DNA of 64,000 nucleotides. Origin: Planococcus rifietoensis. Its GTDB lineage: Bacteria; Bacillota; Bacilli; Bacillales_A; Planococcaceae. The stretch lies in contig NZ_CP013659.2 of assembly GCF_001465795.2 (NCBI RefSeq), positions 2,436,501 to 2,500,500 of the forward strand. Direction: 5' to 3'. Under the pieces are notes generated by a model, which saw only the letters and a program-made list of their open reading frames with translations, had not been told where the DNA came from and did not search any database. Below, in pieces: positions 21,296 to 29,924 of this stretch (the first letter of the stretch is position 1; every line of letters begins with the position of its first letter). The position numbers and the translations under genes are program-made.

Positions 21296-21324
21296 AGTTT
21301 AAAAGTGAATGAGCATTCAGTCAA
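21296..21324 (-). promoter_or_regulatory. fadF promoter with embedded TetR-type operator
   Basis: Minus strand: TTGACT (21319-21324), 17-bp spacer, TAAACT (21296-21301). The spacer and -35 contain the palindrome TGAATG-CT-CATTCA. Binding there would occlude RNA polymerase. The spacing differs from the B. subtilis FadR site TGAATGAMTANTCATTCA, so the regulator is probably another TetR protein, perhaps the one encoded at 13.6 kb. Confidence 0.75.
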
Positions 21325-21480
21325 TAGAAATCTATAGCCTTGGCGAAATATAATTTCCAATAACTGATATTCCACGCGCCCCTGCTGCCTTCCTGCATAC
21401 TGAAACAATTGAGACCGCTGTCTTCCGGCTGCTTTTTCCGAGATAAGCTTCTTTACACCATTCGCCAATGTCTTTTCTCC

Positions 21481-21506
21481 ACAAAAAAACCGCCGGGTAG
21501 GCGGTT
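21481..21506 (-). terminator. Terminator of the cobalamin salvage operon
   Basis: On the minus strand ACCGCC-TACCC-GGCGGT is followed by TTTTTTTGT, beginning at the cblS-type stop codon. It ends the twelve-gene B12 operon. Confidence 0.88.
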
Positions 21507-22180
21507 CATTCAATCAATTCGCGAAAATGTTTTCCGAATAGGCGCTTTGCTTCCTCGACTTTGCTTGTTTTGATACCGATCAACAGGCAAGTGGCAGGCC
21601 CGCCAGACGCTTCCTTTTCAATTCCTTGTGTTAGCGGCACACTGCGGCCAAAAAGCTTTTCCGCTTCCCGCTCAATCCCTCCTGATCCAATCGGCCAGAT
21701 GCGCTCGATTTGATCGCGGTCGAGCGCGGTTTTGACGATTCGCAAATCGGCAATCCGTTCGGGATGAGTTATGACCGCTTCCCCGATGAGCGGCTCTCCG
21801 TAGATAAACCATTCCAGTTCATGCGGATCGGCGAGCATGCGAAGCTTTTGCCCGATGATGGTCACCGCCAGCGCCGATTGCAGCGTCTTGATATTGCTTT
21901 CTGTACTTCCTGACACCGGCGGCACCGGCATATCTAGCTCGGAAAATAATTGCGTGATGCCCGAGACATAACGCGGCCAGTGCTCTTCACCGCTGAAATT
22001 ATGGAGCAGGATGGCAGTTGCTTTTCCACCAGCTGCCCATTGTTCAGCTAAAGCGACACGCGCAGCGAACTTCGCGGCGACTTCATCCGGGGCGTTTACA
22101 ATATCATGCGGCTTCTCCCCGATTGCCGCAGAATTATCCGTGGTAATGACCAGCCCATCAACCATCAATTCGTTGCGCAT
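21506..22180 (-). CDS. cblS: AIR synthase/ThiL-related kinase, probable alpha-ribazole kinase (CblS)
   Basis: A 224-aa protein with PurM/ThiL-like features: TTDNSAAIGEKPHDIVNAP near the N terminus and GSTESNIKTLQSALAVTIIG in the middle. Genes of this type beside an ECF S-component in Listeria and Geobacillus B12 loci encode CblS, which phosphorylates alpha-ribazole to alpha-ribazole 5'-phosphate for CobS. The start overlaps the upstream S-component stop (TGATG). No cobT is present in the operon, which fits a kinase route to the lower ligand. The function is inferred from family resemblance and context. Confidence 0.78.
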   Translation of the reverse strand: MRNELMVDGLVITTDNSAAIGEKPHDIVNAPDEVAAKFAARVALAEQWAAGGKATAILLHNFSGEEHWPRYVSGITQLFSELDMPVPPVSGSTESNIKTLQSALAVTIIGQKLRMLADPHELEWFIYGEPLIGEAVITHPERIADLRIVKTALDRDQIERIWPIGSGGIEREAEKLFGRSVPLTQGIEKEASGGPATCLLIGIKTSKVEEAKRLFGKHFRELIE

Positions 22181-22653
22181 CAGGCAAATCTCCTCGCAGC
22201 TTCGGTGACGAACGGGGCGACGAGTAACGCGGCTGCGGCATTAATCGATGCCGCCAACAGCAATCCCGGGACGGAGGCATAGAAAAAGGCAGGAGATAGC
22301 AAGAAGTAAAATGGCACCGCCGCCAACAAGCCATTTCCGATAATGAATGCTATCCATTTCCACCAGGTCTTGCCGTTGCTATGCAGTTTCGCGAACAGCC
22401 AGACGACCGCAAACATCTCCAGCGCAATCAATAAATGAAACGGGCCGAGCGGCATACCGCCGAATAAAGCCGATAACAAGTGGCCCGCAGCGGCGACAAA
22501 GCCGGCAAGCGGTGCCACGAGAAACAGGGCGGCAATAAGCGCCGGCATGGCATCAAGTGCAATCGACGCGATGCCGAGCGGAATTTTCACCATGCCGCCA
22601 ATTGCGGACAAGCTGATAAAAATAGCGGCCAGGGCAATGTGCTGCGTTTTCAT
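22180..22653 (-). CDS. cblT: ECF transporter S component, probable alpha-ribazole uptake (CblT)
   Basis: A 157-aa integral membrane protein with about five hydrophobic segments, a small N-terminal helix (MKTQHIALAAIFISLSAIGG) and a loop MPLGPFHLLIALE, resembling energy-coupling-factor substrate-binding subunits. Linked to the CblS-type kinase gene by overlap, it corresponds to CblT, which imports alpha-ribazole in other Firmicutes. The shared ECF ATPases would be encoded elsewhere. The substrate is inferred from context, not sequence. Confidence 0.78.
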   Translation of the reverse strand: MKTQHIALAAIFISLSAIGGMVKIPLGIASIALDAMPALIAALFLVAPLAGFVAAAGHLLSALFGGMPLGPFHLLIALEMFAVVWLFAKLHSNGKTWWKWIAFIIGNGLLAAVPFYFLLSPAFFYASVPGLLLAASINAAAALLVAPFVTEAARRFA

Positions 22654-22655
22654 TG

Positions 22656-23246
22656 TTATTCCTCCCGCTTTTTCGAACGCCCGCCGTTCTTGAAGACTTT
22701 GGCGCTGCGCACATATTCGTTGTCCGCTACATCCATTCGTGAATTGGCAACGCGTGCTGCCGCAAACAGATAGTCGGACAAACGGTTCAAATAACGCTGG
22801 ATGACCGCCGGGAATTCCTCGCCGGCTTTAGCCAGGCTTACGGTGTGGCGCTCCGCACGGCGTGTAATCGTGCGTGCGATATGCAAAGTCGCTGCAGCGG
22901 GCGTGCCTCCCGGAAGGATAAAACGCTCAAGAAGCGGCGGTTCGTCCATCAATACATCGATGCGGCGTTCCAGATGCTCGACCGATTCCTCATTGGTCTT
23001 GTATTGCGGCGTATTGCGGACATCCGCCAAATCGCCGCCGCAATCAAACAACTCATTTTGGATTGTTTGCAAATCTTCCAGAAGATCGGCGAATACATCG
23101 CGGTCAAGTTCTGTCATCGCTTTTCCGATAAATGAATTCACCTCATCGATTGTCCCGTACGCTTCTACGCGTGGGTCATCTTTGTCCGTCCGTCCCCCGA
23201 TTAATCCTGTCTGCCCTTTATCCCCGGTTTTCGTGTAGATATTCAT
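22656..23246 (-). CDS. pduO: Cob(I)yrinic acid a,c-diamide adenosyltransferase, PduO type
   Basis: Transfers the adenosyl group of ATP to cob(I)alamin or cobinamide, making the active cofactor. ATG 23246 has AAGGAGATGGTCGAG upstream, giving 196 aa; the longer upstream reading is not needed. MNIYTKTGDKGQTGLIGG is the hallmark ATP-binding start, and IDEVNSFIG and GGTPAAATLHIARTITRRAE complete the PduO signature. The lysine-rich end is typical. Adenosylcobalamin from this enzyme is what IcmF needs. Confidence 0.94.
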   Translation of the reverse strand: MNIYTKTGDKGQTGLIGGRTDKDDPRVEAYGTIDEVNSFIGKAMTELDRDVFADLLEDLQTIQNELFDCGGDLADVRNTPQYKTNEESVEHLERRIDVLMDEPPLLERFILPGGTPAAATLHIARTITRRAERHTVSLAKAGEEFPAVIQRYLNRLSDYLFAAARVANSRMDVADNEYVRSAKVFKNGGRSKKREE

Positions 23247-23637
23247 CTCGACCATCTCCTTTGATTGTTTGTGGAATGCCGTACCAAATACGTGTGATGT
23301 GCTGAGCGTTTCCGAATAAATACTGATAGCTGCGTCCGGTGACATCGCGCCATTCGCGCTCAAGCGGATCGATCGGCACGATGCCGCGGCTGATGTCGGT
23401 CAAAATCCAGATGCGGTCGCCTGCGCTTTCCGCGAGTTCACGGATTGCCGCTATTATATCCTGTTCCCGGCGTTGCTGTTCCAGTTGCTTGCGGATCCAT
23501 TGCTCCAATCCGGCAATCACTGCGCTCTCACCCGGTGCCGGCATTTCGCCTTCTAGCCAAACGCTTGAATCCAGCTTTACATGTTCTTTTACATACTTGC
23601 GTTTGCCGTTAAAGGCTCCGCCGAATACGATACGCAT
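23218..23637 (-). CDS. Short CobU-like protein
   Basis: A 139-aa protein related to the adenosylcobinamide kinase/guanylyltransferase CobU but lacking the middle third. It begins with a P-loop-like GGAFNGKRKYV (residues 6-16), while CobU has GGxRSGKS. It ends with the CobU C-terminal pattern: DISRGIVPIDPLEREWRD near 81-98, then YQYLFGNAQHITRIWYGIPQ. The separate full-length cobU at 24.9 kb lacks this C-terminal pattern. It may be a specialised or accessory nucleotidyltransferase. The start has AAGGAGGG upstream and overlaps the cobC 3' end by 49 nt. Confidence 0.75.
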   Translation of the reverse strand: MRIVFGGAFNGKRKYVKEHVKLDSSVWLEGEMPAPGESAVIAGLEQWIRKQLEQQRREQDIIAAIRELAESAGDRIWILTDISRGIVPIDPLEREWRDVTGRSYQYLFGNAQHITRIWYGIPQTIKGDGRDEYLHENRG

Positions 23638-24173
23638 GGATGTCCCTCCTTATACGCTGACTTGCTCGCCCAGGTGACGGTATAACAATGCCCATGTGCT
23701 GCTTGCTGGGAAAAGAATGGCTGTTCATTTGCCTTGGACAGCAGGTAGCGAATCGGCCCTCCGTGAGTGACCAGCGTAAAATCTCCTGTTTCGGAAAAAG
23801 CATTTATTGCCTGATCAACCCGTTCCGCCAGTTGCTGGAAGCTCTCCCCGTTCAGGGGCTGCACTGCTTCGGGGTCATCAATCCACTTGCGGTAGCGTTC
23901 GTTAAATTGCAACTCGCTGTAAGTGCAATTTTCCCAATCCCCGAAATTCAGTTCCCGCAAATTTGGAACTGCCCGGTAACTGGCATTCGGAAACAATAGC
24001 TGGGCCGTTTGCCGGCAACGCATCAAATCGCTCCCCCACACGAGGTTGATAGTATGATCCGCTTTTGCTTCGAACGGCAAAATCGGTTCATCGGTCCAGC
24101 CGATATATGCCCTCCGCACATTGCCGGCGGTCGGCGCGTGTCGGATCAGATGAAGAACAAATGCATTCCCCAT
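23589..24173 (-). CDS. cobC: Alpha-ribazole phosphatase (CobC), histidine phosphatase family
   Basis: Removes the 5'-phosphate from alpha-ribazole phosphate or adenosylcobalamin 5'-phosphate at the end of nucleotide-loop assembly. The start was moved to ATG 24173 (GGAG ten bases upstream), giving 194 aa. The phospho-acceptor His is in LHLIRHAPTAGN, and the second catalytic His is in LVTHGGPIRYLL. Generic phosphoglycerate mutase-like enzymes share these motifs; the position between cobS and the CobU-like gene argues for CobC. Confidence 0.85.
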   Translation of the reverse strand: MGNAFVLHLIRHAPTAGNVRRAYIGWTDEPILPFEAKADHTINLVWGSDLMRCRQTAQLLFPNASYRAVPNLRELNFGDWENCTYSELQFNERYRKWIDDPEAVQPLNGESFQQLAERVDQAINAFSETGDFTLVTHGGPIRYLLSKANEQPFFSQQAAHGHCYTVTWASKSAYKEGHPCVSYSAEPLTANASM

Positions 24174-24916
24174 AACAACAGCTCCATTCCTTCTGCGTAT
24201 GCCCCAAGCAAATCGCCCGTGACACCGCCGAAATTCTTGTCGCACCATTTTTTATAAGCAAATGTCACAATGGGCACAACAACCAAAAAGGCGAGCGCCA
24301 CTGTCCAGCCACAGAATATAAATAAGATGGCAAGCACAAGCAGCGACCAGGCGAACATTGCTGACAATATCGTCTTGCGGTCGATCAAGCGCTGAAAATA
24401 AGCCGCGAGCCCTTCCGTTTTCGCCGGCTTTGCAATAGCTGACAATATGGACAGACCGACCCGGCTGACAATCGGCACCGCTGCAATGGTGATCAGTGAC
24501 ACAGTCGGGATCAGTTCTGCGAGCACAATGATCTTACCGACAATCGCAAAAATCAGCACCATCGCCCCGAACGCGCCAATGCGCGGGTCTCCCATGATTT
24601 CCAGACGTTTGTTCTTGTTCTGGTATGAAAAATAAGCGTCGCCGGTATCTGCCAGCCCGTCGAGGTGCAAGCCTCCGGTTATCGCCCACAATAATGAAGC
24701 CAGCAAAAACGCACTCATTAACGGGCCGATATCGGCGGTTTCCTGCATTAGCCAGATCGCGGCTGAAGCCATTGCCCCCATCATTAACCCGACCACAGGC
24801 AACAAGCTGTACATTGCCGTCACTTGCGGTTTTTTCATTGGAATCTCTTTATGTACCGGAATGGATGAAAAGAATTGAAATGCGAGCAGCAAGCCCCCAA
24901 GCGTCCGATTCGCCAT
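24146..24916 (-). CDS. cobS: Adenosylcobinamide-GDP ribazoletransferase (cobalamin synthase)
   Basis: Membrane enzyme joining AdoCbi-GDP to alpha-ribazole or its phosphate. Start candidates are GTG 24931, ATG 24922 and ATG 24916; AAGGTG six bases before ATG 24916 favours MANRTLGGLLLAFQFFS (256 aa). The GGLHLDGLADTGDAYFS motif near residue 87 holds the conserved acidic residues. Six or so hydrophobic segments follow, including ILIFCGWTVALAFLVVVPIV. It overlaps the end of cobC and directly follows cobU. Confidence 0.93.
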   Translation of the reverse strand: MANRTLGGLLLAFQFFSSIPVHKEIPMKKPQVTAMYSLLPVVGLMMGAMASAAIWLMQETADIGPLMSAFLLASLLWAITGGLHLDGLADTGDAYFSYQNKNKRLEIMGDPRIGAFGAMVLIFAIVGKIIVLAELIPTVSLITIAAVPIVSRVGLSILSAIAKPAKTEGLAAYFQRLIDRKTILSAMFAWSLLVLAILFIFCGWTVALAFLVVVPIVTFAYKKWCDKNFGGVTGDLLGAYAEGMELLLWGMHLFFI

Positions 24917-24927
24917 CCGCATCACCT

Positions 24928-25476
24928 TCACTTTCTTCGAATTGCAAGGCCGTTCTCCATTTCAATCGCATGATCTGCGCGGCTTGCGAGCCATTGGTGA
25001 ATCTTTCCGAGCCACTCTTGATAAGTATGGTCGACAAGCGGTTCATCCAGCACTTCATTGGAAACGACAGCAAAATAAACGGCTTTTTCACGGATCGAAT
25101 CGATGGTGTTTGTCAGCTCCTGCCATCTCTGCTCCATGCAGCCGGGCGTGTCTGCGCATAAACTGCCTTGCTCAAACCCTTCATACAGTTCATTTGCGAG
25201 CCAGGTCGTGACGCAATCCCACAACACCGCGTCATTTTGCCGGATGAGCGGCAAAGCTTCGGACAATTGCTGCGGCTGTTCAATTGTCCACCAGCCGTCT
25301 TGTGCACGGTCGCTGCGGTGGCGTGCGATGCGTTCTGCCATTTCCGGGTCACGGGCGATGCCGCTGGCAATATATACGATTCGTTCAGAGGGGGCGCCGC
25401 GCACAAGCATTTCAGCATAAGCGCTTTTTCCGCTGCGCACTCCCCCTGATATGAAAACTAGTTGTCCTGGAACCAT
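24928..25476 (-). CDS. cobU: Adenosylcobinamide kinase / adenosylcobinamide-phosphate guanylyltransferase
   Basis: Phosphorylates cobinamide and activates it with GTP. ATG 25476 was chosen (AAGGAGA seven bases upstream), giving 182 aa; a longer reading runs deep into the previous gene. The P-loop GGVRSGKSAYAE is at 11-22, and the guanylate-acceptor His lies near 53 in ARHRSDR. The C-terminal section (VSNEVLDEPLVDHTYQEW) diverges from the usual NEVGxGIVP pattern, which is instead found in the short CobU-like protein at 23.2 kb. Confidence 0.88.
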   Translation of the reverse strand: MVPGQLVFISGGVRSGKSAYAEMLVRGAPSERIVYIASGIARDPEMAERIARHRSDRAQDGWWTIEQPQQLSEALPLIRQNDAVLWDCVTTWLANELYEGFEQGSLCADTPGCMEQRWQELTNTIDSIREKAVYFAVVSNEVLDEPLVDHTYQEWLGKIHQWLASRADHAIEMENGLAIRRK

Positions 25477-26534
25477 TGCTGCATCTCCTTTCTCAACCGT
25501 TCCATTGCTGAGGCGCTTTTCATGCCGATGCGAAACCATTCGCCGTCCATTCCTTTAAATGAATAAGTATGGCGTAAGACGATTCCTGCTTCTAGCATGG
25601 CATGGAAAAATGGCTCTGAACGCTCCGGATTGGGTAATTGAAAACACAGGAAGTTGGCAGCTGACGGCACAAACGGACAGCCCATCATTTCCAGATAAGC
25701 TTCCATTTTCGCTCGTTCACTGGCTGCCGCACGGATAATTCGCTCCCGGTACGCCTCTTCAGAAAAACAGCGGGCCCCGGCTGCGGCCGCTAAACCGTTG
25801 ACATTCCAATGGGCCGCGCTTCTTGTCAATTCGCGGATGATGCTGGACTCGGCAATAACGTAGCCAAGGCGAAGACCCGCAAGCGCATACATTTTGGTCA
25901 TCGACCGGACGATGATAACATGCGGATACCTTTTCAGCAGCGGAATGAACGATGCGTGTTCTCCGATAAAATCAATAAACGCTTCATCGATTACCAGCTC
26001 ACACTTTCCTTTGCACAACGTTGCGATTTCTTCGAGTTCCGCCAAATCCAGCAAGCGCCCGGTTGGATTATGCGGATTGCATACATACAATGCATCGCAA
26101 TTTCCCACCTGTTTTTTTACGTCTTCTAGTTTCAATTGCCAAGCATGTTCAGGTTTTAAATCAATTTCCAATATATGGATTTTACCAGATTCCAAGGTGC
26201 TCCGATATTCAGAAAATGCCGGTTCCACTAAGGTCACCCGTTTGCCACGGTAACGCTTTGCAAGCCAGGTAAAGATTTCTGCAGCACCGTTTCCGGCAGC
26301 GACCCGCTCTTTTCCGACGCCGTGGTATTCGGCCGCCGCTGAACGGAACGGCTCGGCTAGCGGATCCGGGTATGAACTGAGCAAATTGTAAAAATCTCCC
26401 CATTGCTCTTTTAAAAAAATGGGCGGCCCGAATGGATGGACGTTTTCACTGAAATCGATCACTCCCGAAGGTTGCTTGTGCCCCGCTTGTTCATAGAGGC
26501 GATGTGGATTGGCTCCGTGTTCAGGTAATTTCAA
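25458..26534 (-). CDS. cobD: Threonine-phosphate decarboxylase / class II aminotransferase (CobD)
   Basis: PLP enzyme making (R)-1-amino-2-propanol O-phosphate, the linker of the B12 nucleotide loop. The 358-aa protein has the fold-type I pattern: GNGAAEIF, CNPHNPTGRLLD, the Asp in ELVIDEAFIDF, and the PLP lysine in VRSMTKMYALAGLRLGY. Translation starts at TTG 26534 (GGGGGAAT upstream), overlapping the cbiB stop. Similar enzymes are histidinol-phosphate aminotransferases, but the operon context supports CobD. Confidence 0.88.
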   Translation of the reverse strand: MKLPEHGANPHRLYEQAGHKQPSGVIDFSENVHPFGPPIFLKEQWGDFYNLLSSYPDPLAEPFRSAAAEYHGVGKERVAAGNGAAEIFTWLAKRYRGKRVTLVEPAFSEYRSTLESGKIHILEIDLKPEHAWQLKLEDVKKQVGNCDALYVCNPHNPTGRLLDLAELEEIATLCKGKCELVIDEAFIDFIGEHASFIPLLKRYPHVIIVRSMTKMYALAGLRLGYVIAESSIIRELTRSAAHWNVNGLAAAAGARCFSEEAYRERIIRAAASERAKMEAYLEMMGCPFVPSAANFLCFQLPNPERSEPFFHAMLEAGIVLRHTYSFKGMDGEWFRIGMKSASAMERLRKEMQQWFQDN

Positions 26535-27474
26535 GCAGGATTCCCCCTATCGCAATCAGCACGAAAAAACTGATCGCGGCAATATTCATTTGATTCACCG
26601 CGCTTCTAATATGGGGTGCTTCGAGTTTGAACAATGGTTCGCCCATTTTAGCGCGAATCGACCGGACGCCGCCATAGGAGTTCACGCCCCCAAGTTCAAT
26701 GCCCAACTGCACAGCCGTTGCCGCTTCCAGCCAGCCGCTGTTCGGACTCGGATGTTTCCTGGCATCGCGCAGCCAGATCGACAGGCGTTGTTTCAACGGC
26801 ATGCCGCTTTCATTTCGGGTGAATAACACAATCAACAAGCCGGTCACACGGCTCGGCACGTAATTCAATACATCATCGAATTTTGCGGATGCAAAACCGA
26901 AATCGCGGAATTCTTCATTTTTATAGCCGACCATCGAATCGCATGTATTGACCGCTTTGTAGATCCATAACCCAGGCGCGCCGAACAATAGCGCCCAAAA
27001 CATCGGAGCGGTAATGCCATCGCTTGTATTTTCGGAAACCGTTTCGACGACGCCGCGGGTGATTTCGCTTTCTCCCAAAGCTTCCGTGTCGCGCCCGACA
27101 ATCCATGACAGCTTGTTGCGGGCAAGCGCAAAATCACCTTGGACGAGCGGTGTGTACACATCTTCCGCTGCCTGTTTCAAGCTTTTCTGCGATAAGCCGG
27201 AAGCGATCAACAGCGCTTCGGCTAAAACTCCGATCGACGGATGGAGCGAATAGGCAATAGTAACGATCGCGACCGTTACTGTTGCGACAATCGCCAATAC
27301 AATCGAAAGCATGGCAAAGCCATTGCGAAACGCATGCTTTGGAACATTCAGGCGGCTCTTCAACCTATTGATCAATGAACCGATCCAGCGAACAGGATGC
27401 GGCCATGCCGGCGGATCCCCAATTAGGCGGTCGAGCAATAGGCCGATGCCGATGGCCAACACATGGTGGATCAT
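26521..27474 (-). CDS. cbiB: Adenosylcobinamide-phosphate synthase (CbiB)
   Basis: Membrane enzyme that attaches aminopropanol phosphate to adenosylcobyric acid. The 317-aa product shows LLLDRLIGDPPAWPHPVRWIG at the N terminus, conserved TSDGITAPMFWALLFGAPG, and RDARKHPSPNSGWLEAATA in the loop before the last helices. The start (ATGA overlap with the preceding fusion gene) indicates translational coupling. CbiZ upstream converts other cobamides to cobyric acid, which this enzyme then rebuilds. Confidence 0.95.
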   Translation of the reverse strand: MIHHVLAIGIGLLLDRLIGDPPAWPHPVRWIGSLINRLKSRLNVPKHAFRNGFAMLSIVLAIVATVTVAIVTIAYSLHPSIGVLAEALLIASGLSQKSLKQAAEDVYTPLVQGDFALARNKLSWIVGRDTEALGESEITRGVVETVSENTSDGITAPMFWALLFGAPGLWIYKAVNTCDSMVGYKNEEFRDFGFASAKFDDVLNYVPSRVTGLLIVLFTRNESGMPLKQRLSIWLRDARKHPSPNSGWLEAATAVQLGIELGGVNSYGGVRSIRAKMGEPLFKLEAPHIRSAVNQMNIAAISFFVLIAIGGILLEIT

Positions 27475-28931
27475 ACTTTTTTCGCCTCGCGGTAAAGCTG
27501 GATCGCTTCAACTGTACATTCGAAGACACCCGTGCCGATGAGTTTCCCGACTTCGGTGATCGGCCCTGCATACTGCAGCGCTTCTCCTTGCTGTGTAGCG
27601 GCAACCAGGCAGCTATCGGTTGAGGTGCCCGTCGCGATTGTCCCAGTCAAAGGATCGATGACTTCTTCGTGCTGCAAAGCTTTCGTTTTGGCTTCCGTCG
27701 CCGTGATCATCGCTTGAATAAAAGCTTCATCCGACAGAATGCCGTTGACCATGATCCACGTGTTGATGGTGCCGACGCGCTGTTCGCGCGCCACGGCCTG
27801 CGATACATCGACGCCGTTGCCGACACCTGCTGTCACCGCCACGACGATGCTGCCGAAATCCCCCGCGTATTCACGGACAATGGCATACTCTGTGCGGACA
27901 GCGGTCATCATCGCTACGGTATCCGTCGCTTTCAATCCGCTGTCTTCGATATAGTCGACGATTTCCTCAAAACTATTGTCGATATTATAGCTGGCATCGA
28001 CGCGTCGATTGAGGAAATTGCGGAACCAGCCAGAACCCGCGTTGACGACGGCAGACGAAACGGTTTTCAGCGGAAGCTGGCTTTGGTAAGCGACAAATTC
28101 CGTTGTCACGAGAAAATCTTCAGCTCTCACTCGCTGCCCCGCCGGTTTTCTGCGAACACCAGGCAATAGGGTGATTTGCGGCTTCGGCAGTTCCGGATGG
28201 GGGTGATTGCTGACACGCGTCTGGTAGACAGCTTCGACATCATGCGTCCTGACAACTTCATGGGGCTCTCCTTTTCGGACGATGCTTCCTTCGTCCATCA
28301 GTAGAAGTTCATCGCAATACATGGAAGCCAAATTGATGTCATGGAAAATGGAGATGATCGTCAATTCTTTTTCGATCGCCTGTTTTTTGATGGTATCCAG
28401 CAATTCTTTCTGGTGGTTGATATCGAGATGGTTGGTCGGCTCGTCAAGCAGCAGAACCGCCGCGTTTTGCGCCAAGGCTTGCGCTACGAAAACGCGCTGC
28501 TGTTCGCCGCCGGACATCTCTTCAAGTAATGTCGATTCATAGTGGCTGATGTCCATGAGCTTCATCGCTTCCTGGACTGCCGCTTCATCTTCTTCGGACC
28601 AAGACGAAAACCAGCCGCTTTGGTGCGGGTACCTGCCGAGAGAAACCGTTTCACGGACAGTGTGTGAAAAAGCATGCGCGTGCAGCTGCGGCAAGACTGC
28701 CATCTTGCGGGCCAGTTCCTTGGCTGGGAAATCGCCAACCGGCTTGCCGTCGATCCGGACAACGCCGGATGTCGGCTCCAAGACGCCGCTGATTAATTTC
28801 ATCAAGGTAGATTTGCCGCTGCCATTCGGTCCCAGTATGCCAAGCATGCGGCCTTTTTCAACACCGAATGAAATGCGATCGACAATTTTCTTGTCGCCAT
28901 AGCCGCCTGACAACTTTTCAATTTGTAACAT
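27471..28931 (-). CDS. btuD: BtuD-CbiZ fusion: cobalamin ABC importer ATPase with adenosylcobinamide amidohydrolase
   Basis: A 486-aa two-domain protein. Residues 1-240 are an ABC ATPase: Walker A GPNGSGKS (34-41), signature EMSGGEQQR (138-146), Walker B VLLLDEPTNHLD and the H-loop in IFHDIN. Residues about 270-486 form a CbiZ domain (SSAVVNAGSGWFRNFLNRRV, VTAGVGNGVDVS, GTIATGTSTDSCL). CbiZ removes the aminopropanol-linked side chain so that salvaged cobamides re-enter at cobyric acid. The fusion couples import with remodelling; B. subtilis YvrA is of comparable length. Confidence 0.93.
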   Translation of the reverse strand: MLQIEKLSGGYGDKKIVDRISFGVEKGRMLGILGPNGSGKSTLMKLISGVLEPTSGVVRIDGKPVGDFPAKELARKMAVLPQLHAHAFSHTVRETVSLGRYPHQSGWFSSWSEEDEAAVQEAMKLMDISHYESTLLEEMSGGEQQRVFVAQALAQNAAVLLLDEPTNHLDINHQKELLDTIKKQAIEKELTIISIFHDINLASMYCDELLLMDEGSIVRKGEPHEVVRTHDVEAVYQTRVSNHPHPELPKPQITLLPGVRRKPAGQRVRAEDFLVTTEFVAYQSQLPLKTVSSAVVNAGSGWFRNFLNRRVDASYNIDNSFEEIVDYIEDSGLKATDTVAMMTAVRTEYAIVREYAGDFGSIVVAVTAGVGNGVDVSQAVAREQRVGTINTWIMVNGILSDEAFIQAMITATEAKTKALQHEEVIDPLTGTIATGTSTDSCLVAATQQGEALQYAGPITEVGKLIGTGVFECTVEAIQLYREAKKV

Positions 28932-29924
28932 TTAAAGCCCTCCTCTGCGCTGTCGGAAAAAGATGAATGCAAAGACCGGCGCTCCGATAAATGCGGTAAT
29001 CACACCAATCGGCAATTCGGTCGGTGAAATGATCGTCCGCGCCACCAGGTCGCAAACGATTAAAAGCGCAGCCCCGTTAATGAACGATAACGGCAAGACA
29101 TGGCGGTGGTCAGAGCCCCATACGAGGCGCGTGATGTGCGGAACGACCAAGCCGACAAATCCGATGGTTCCAGATACGGCAACTGCTGATCCCGTGAGGA
29201 CCGATCCACCGATCAAAATCGCCATCTTGCTCTTCTTGACGTCTACACCCAAATGTTGTGCACGTTCTTCCCCGAACAGCATCGCGTTTAATTCACGGCG
29301 GTAAAGCCATAAGACGAATGAACCGACAAGCACAAACGGCAGCGCCATCTGGACGTAGGGCCAGCCGCGCATCGACACGCTGCCAAGCAGCCAGCCGATG
29401 ATCTGGCGCAGTTCTTCACCGGTCAACGCAATCATCAAAGACATGATCGACCCCAGGAATGAACTGAAGATGATGCCGGTCAAAATAACTGTTTCCATCT
29501 TCATCGACCGGTCGACAAGCCGCGCAAAGCCCATGACGGCGAGCATCGTGATCAATGCGCCGATCATGCTGATGACCGGCAAGGTGAACAGGCCGAGAAA
29601 CGGAATGGAGATGCCGAAAAAAAGCGTCATCACGGCACCGACAGCGGCACCGGACGACACTCCCAAAGTATATGGATCAGCGAGCGGGTTTTTCAGCAAG
29701 CCTTGAAAAGCTGCGCCCGCAATCGCAAGTGCCGCACCGACTAGTCCCGCAAGCACCACACGCGGCATGCGGATATTCCATAAGATATTAGCCGCTGCTT
29801 CGTCCGATGAAGGATTCCAGATAACCGCCGGTGAAATTGGCACCGTCCCGACCGTCACTCCGAGCACTACTGCCCCGCCCAATAAAATCAGGGAGACTAC
29901 ATAGGCTAGTGCAGATTTACTCAC
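28932..29924 (-). CDS. btuC: Cobalamin/corrinoid ABC transporter permease (BtuC)
   Basis: A 330-aa FecCD-type permease with about ten membrane helices. Family motifs include NIRMPRVVLAGLVGAALAIAG, FQGLLKNPLADPYTLGVSSG, GFVGLVVPHITRLVWG and ELPIGVITAFIGAPVFAFI. It starts at GTG 29924 (MSKSALAYVV), overlapping the last codons of btuF, and its stop is next to the btuD start. Its position between a lipoprotein gene and the BtuD-CbiZ fusion under a cobalamin riboswitch fixes the substrate class as corrinoids. Confidence 0.94.
   Translation of the reverse strand: MSKSALAYVVSLILLGGAVVLGVTVGTVPISPAVIWNPSSDEAAANILWNIRMPRVVLAGLVGAALAIAGAAFQGLLKNPLADPYTLGVSSGAAVGAVMTLFFGISIPFLGLFTLPVISMIGALITMLAVMGFARLVDRSMKMETVILTGIIFSSFLGSIMSLMIALTGEELRQIIGWLLGSVSMRGWPYVQMALPFVLVGSFVLWLYRRELNAMLFGEERAQHLGVDVKKSKMAILIGGSVLTGSAVAVSGTIGFVGLVVPHITRLVWGSDHRHVLPLSFINGAALLIVCDLVARTIISPTELPIGVITAFIGAPVFAFIFFRQRRGGL

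Noticed and set aside
21306..21319. Classical B. subtilis FadR box
   Set aside because: The half-sites TGAATG/CATTCA match but the spacer is two bases where the FadR consensus leaves six.
21259..21513. 84-aa minus-strand frame after the B12 operon
   Set aside because: It begins within the operon terminator hairpin and overlaps the fadF promoter/operator; no ribosome-binding site.
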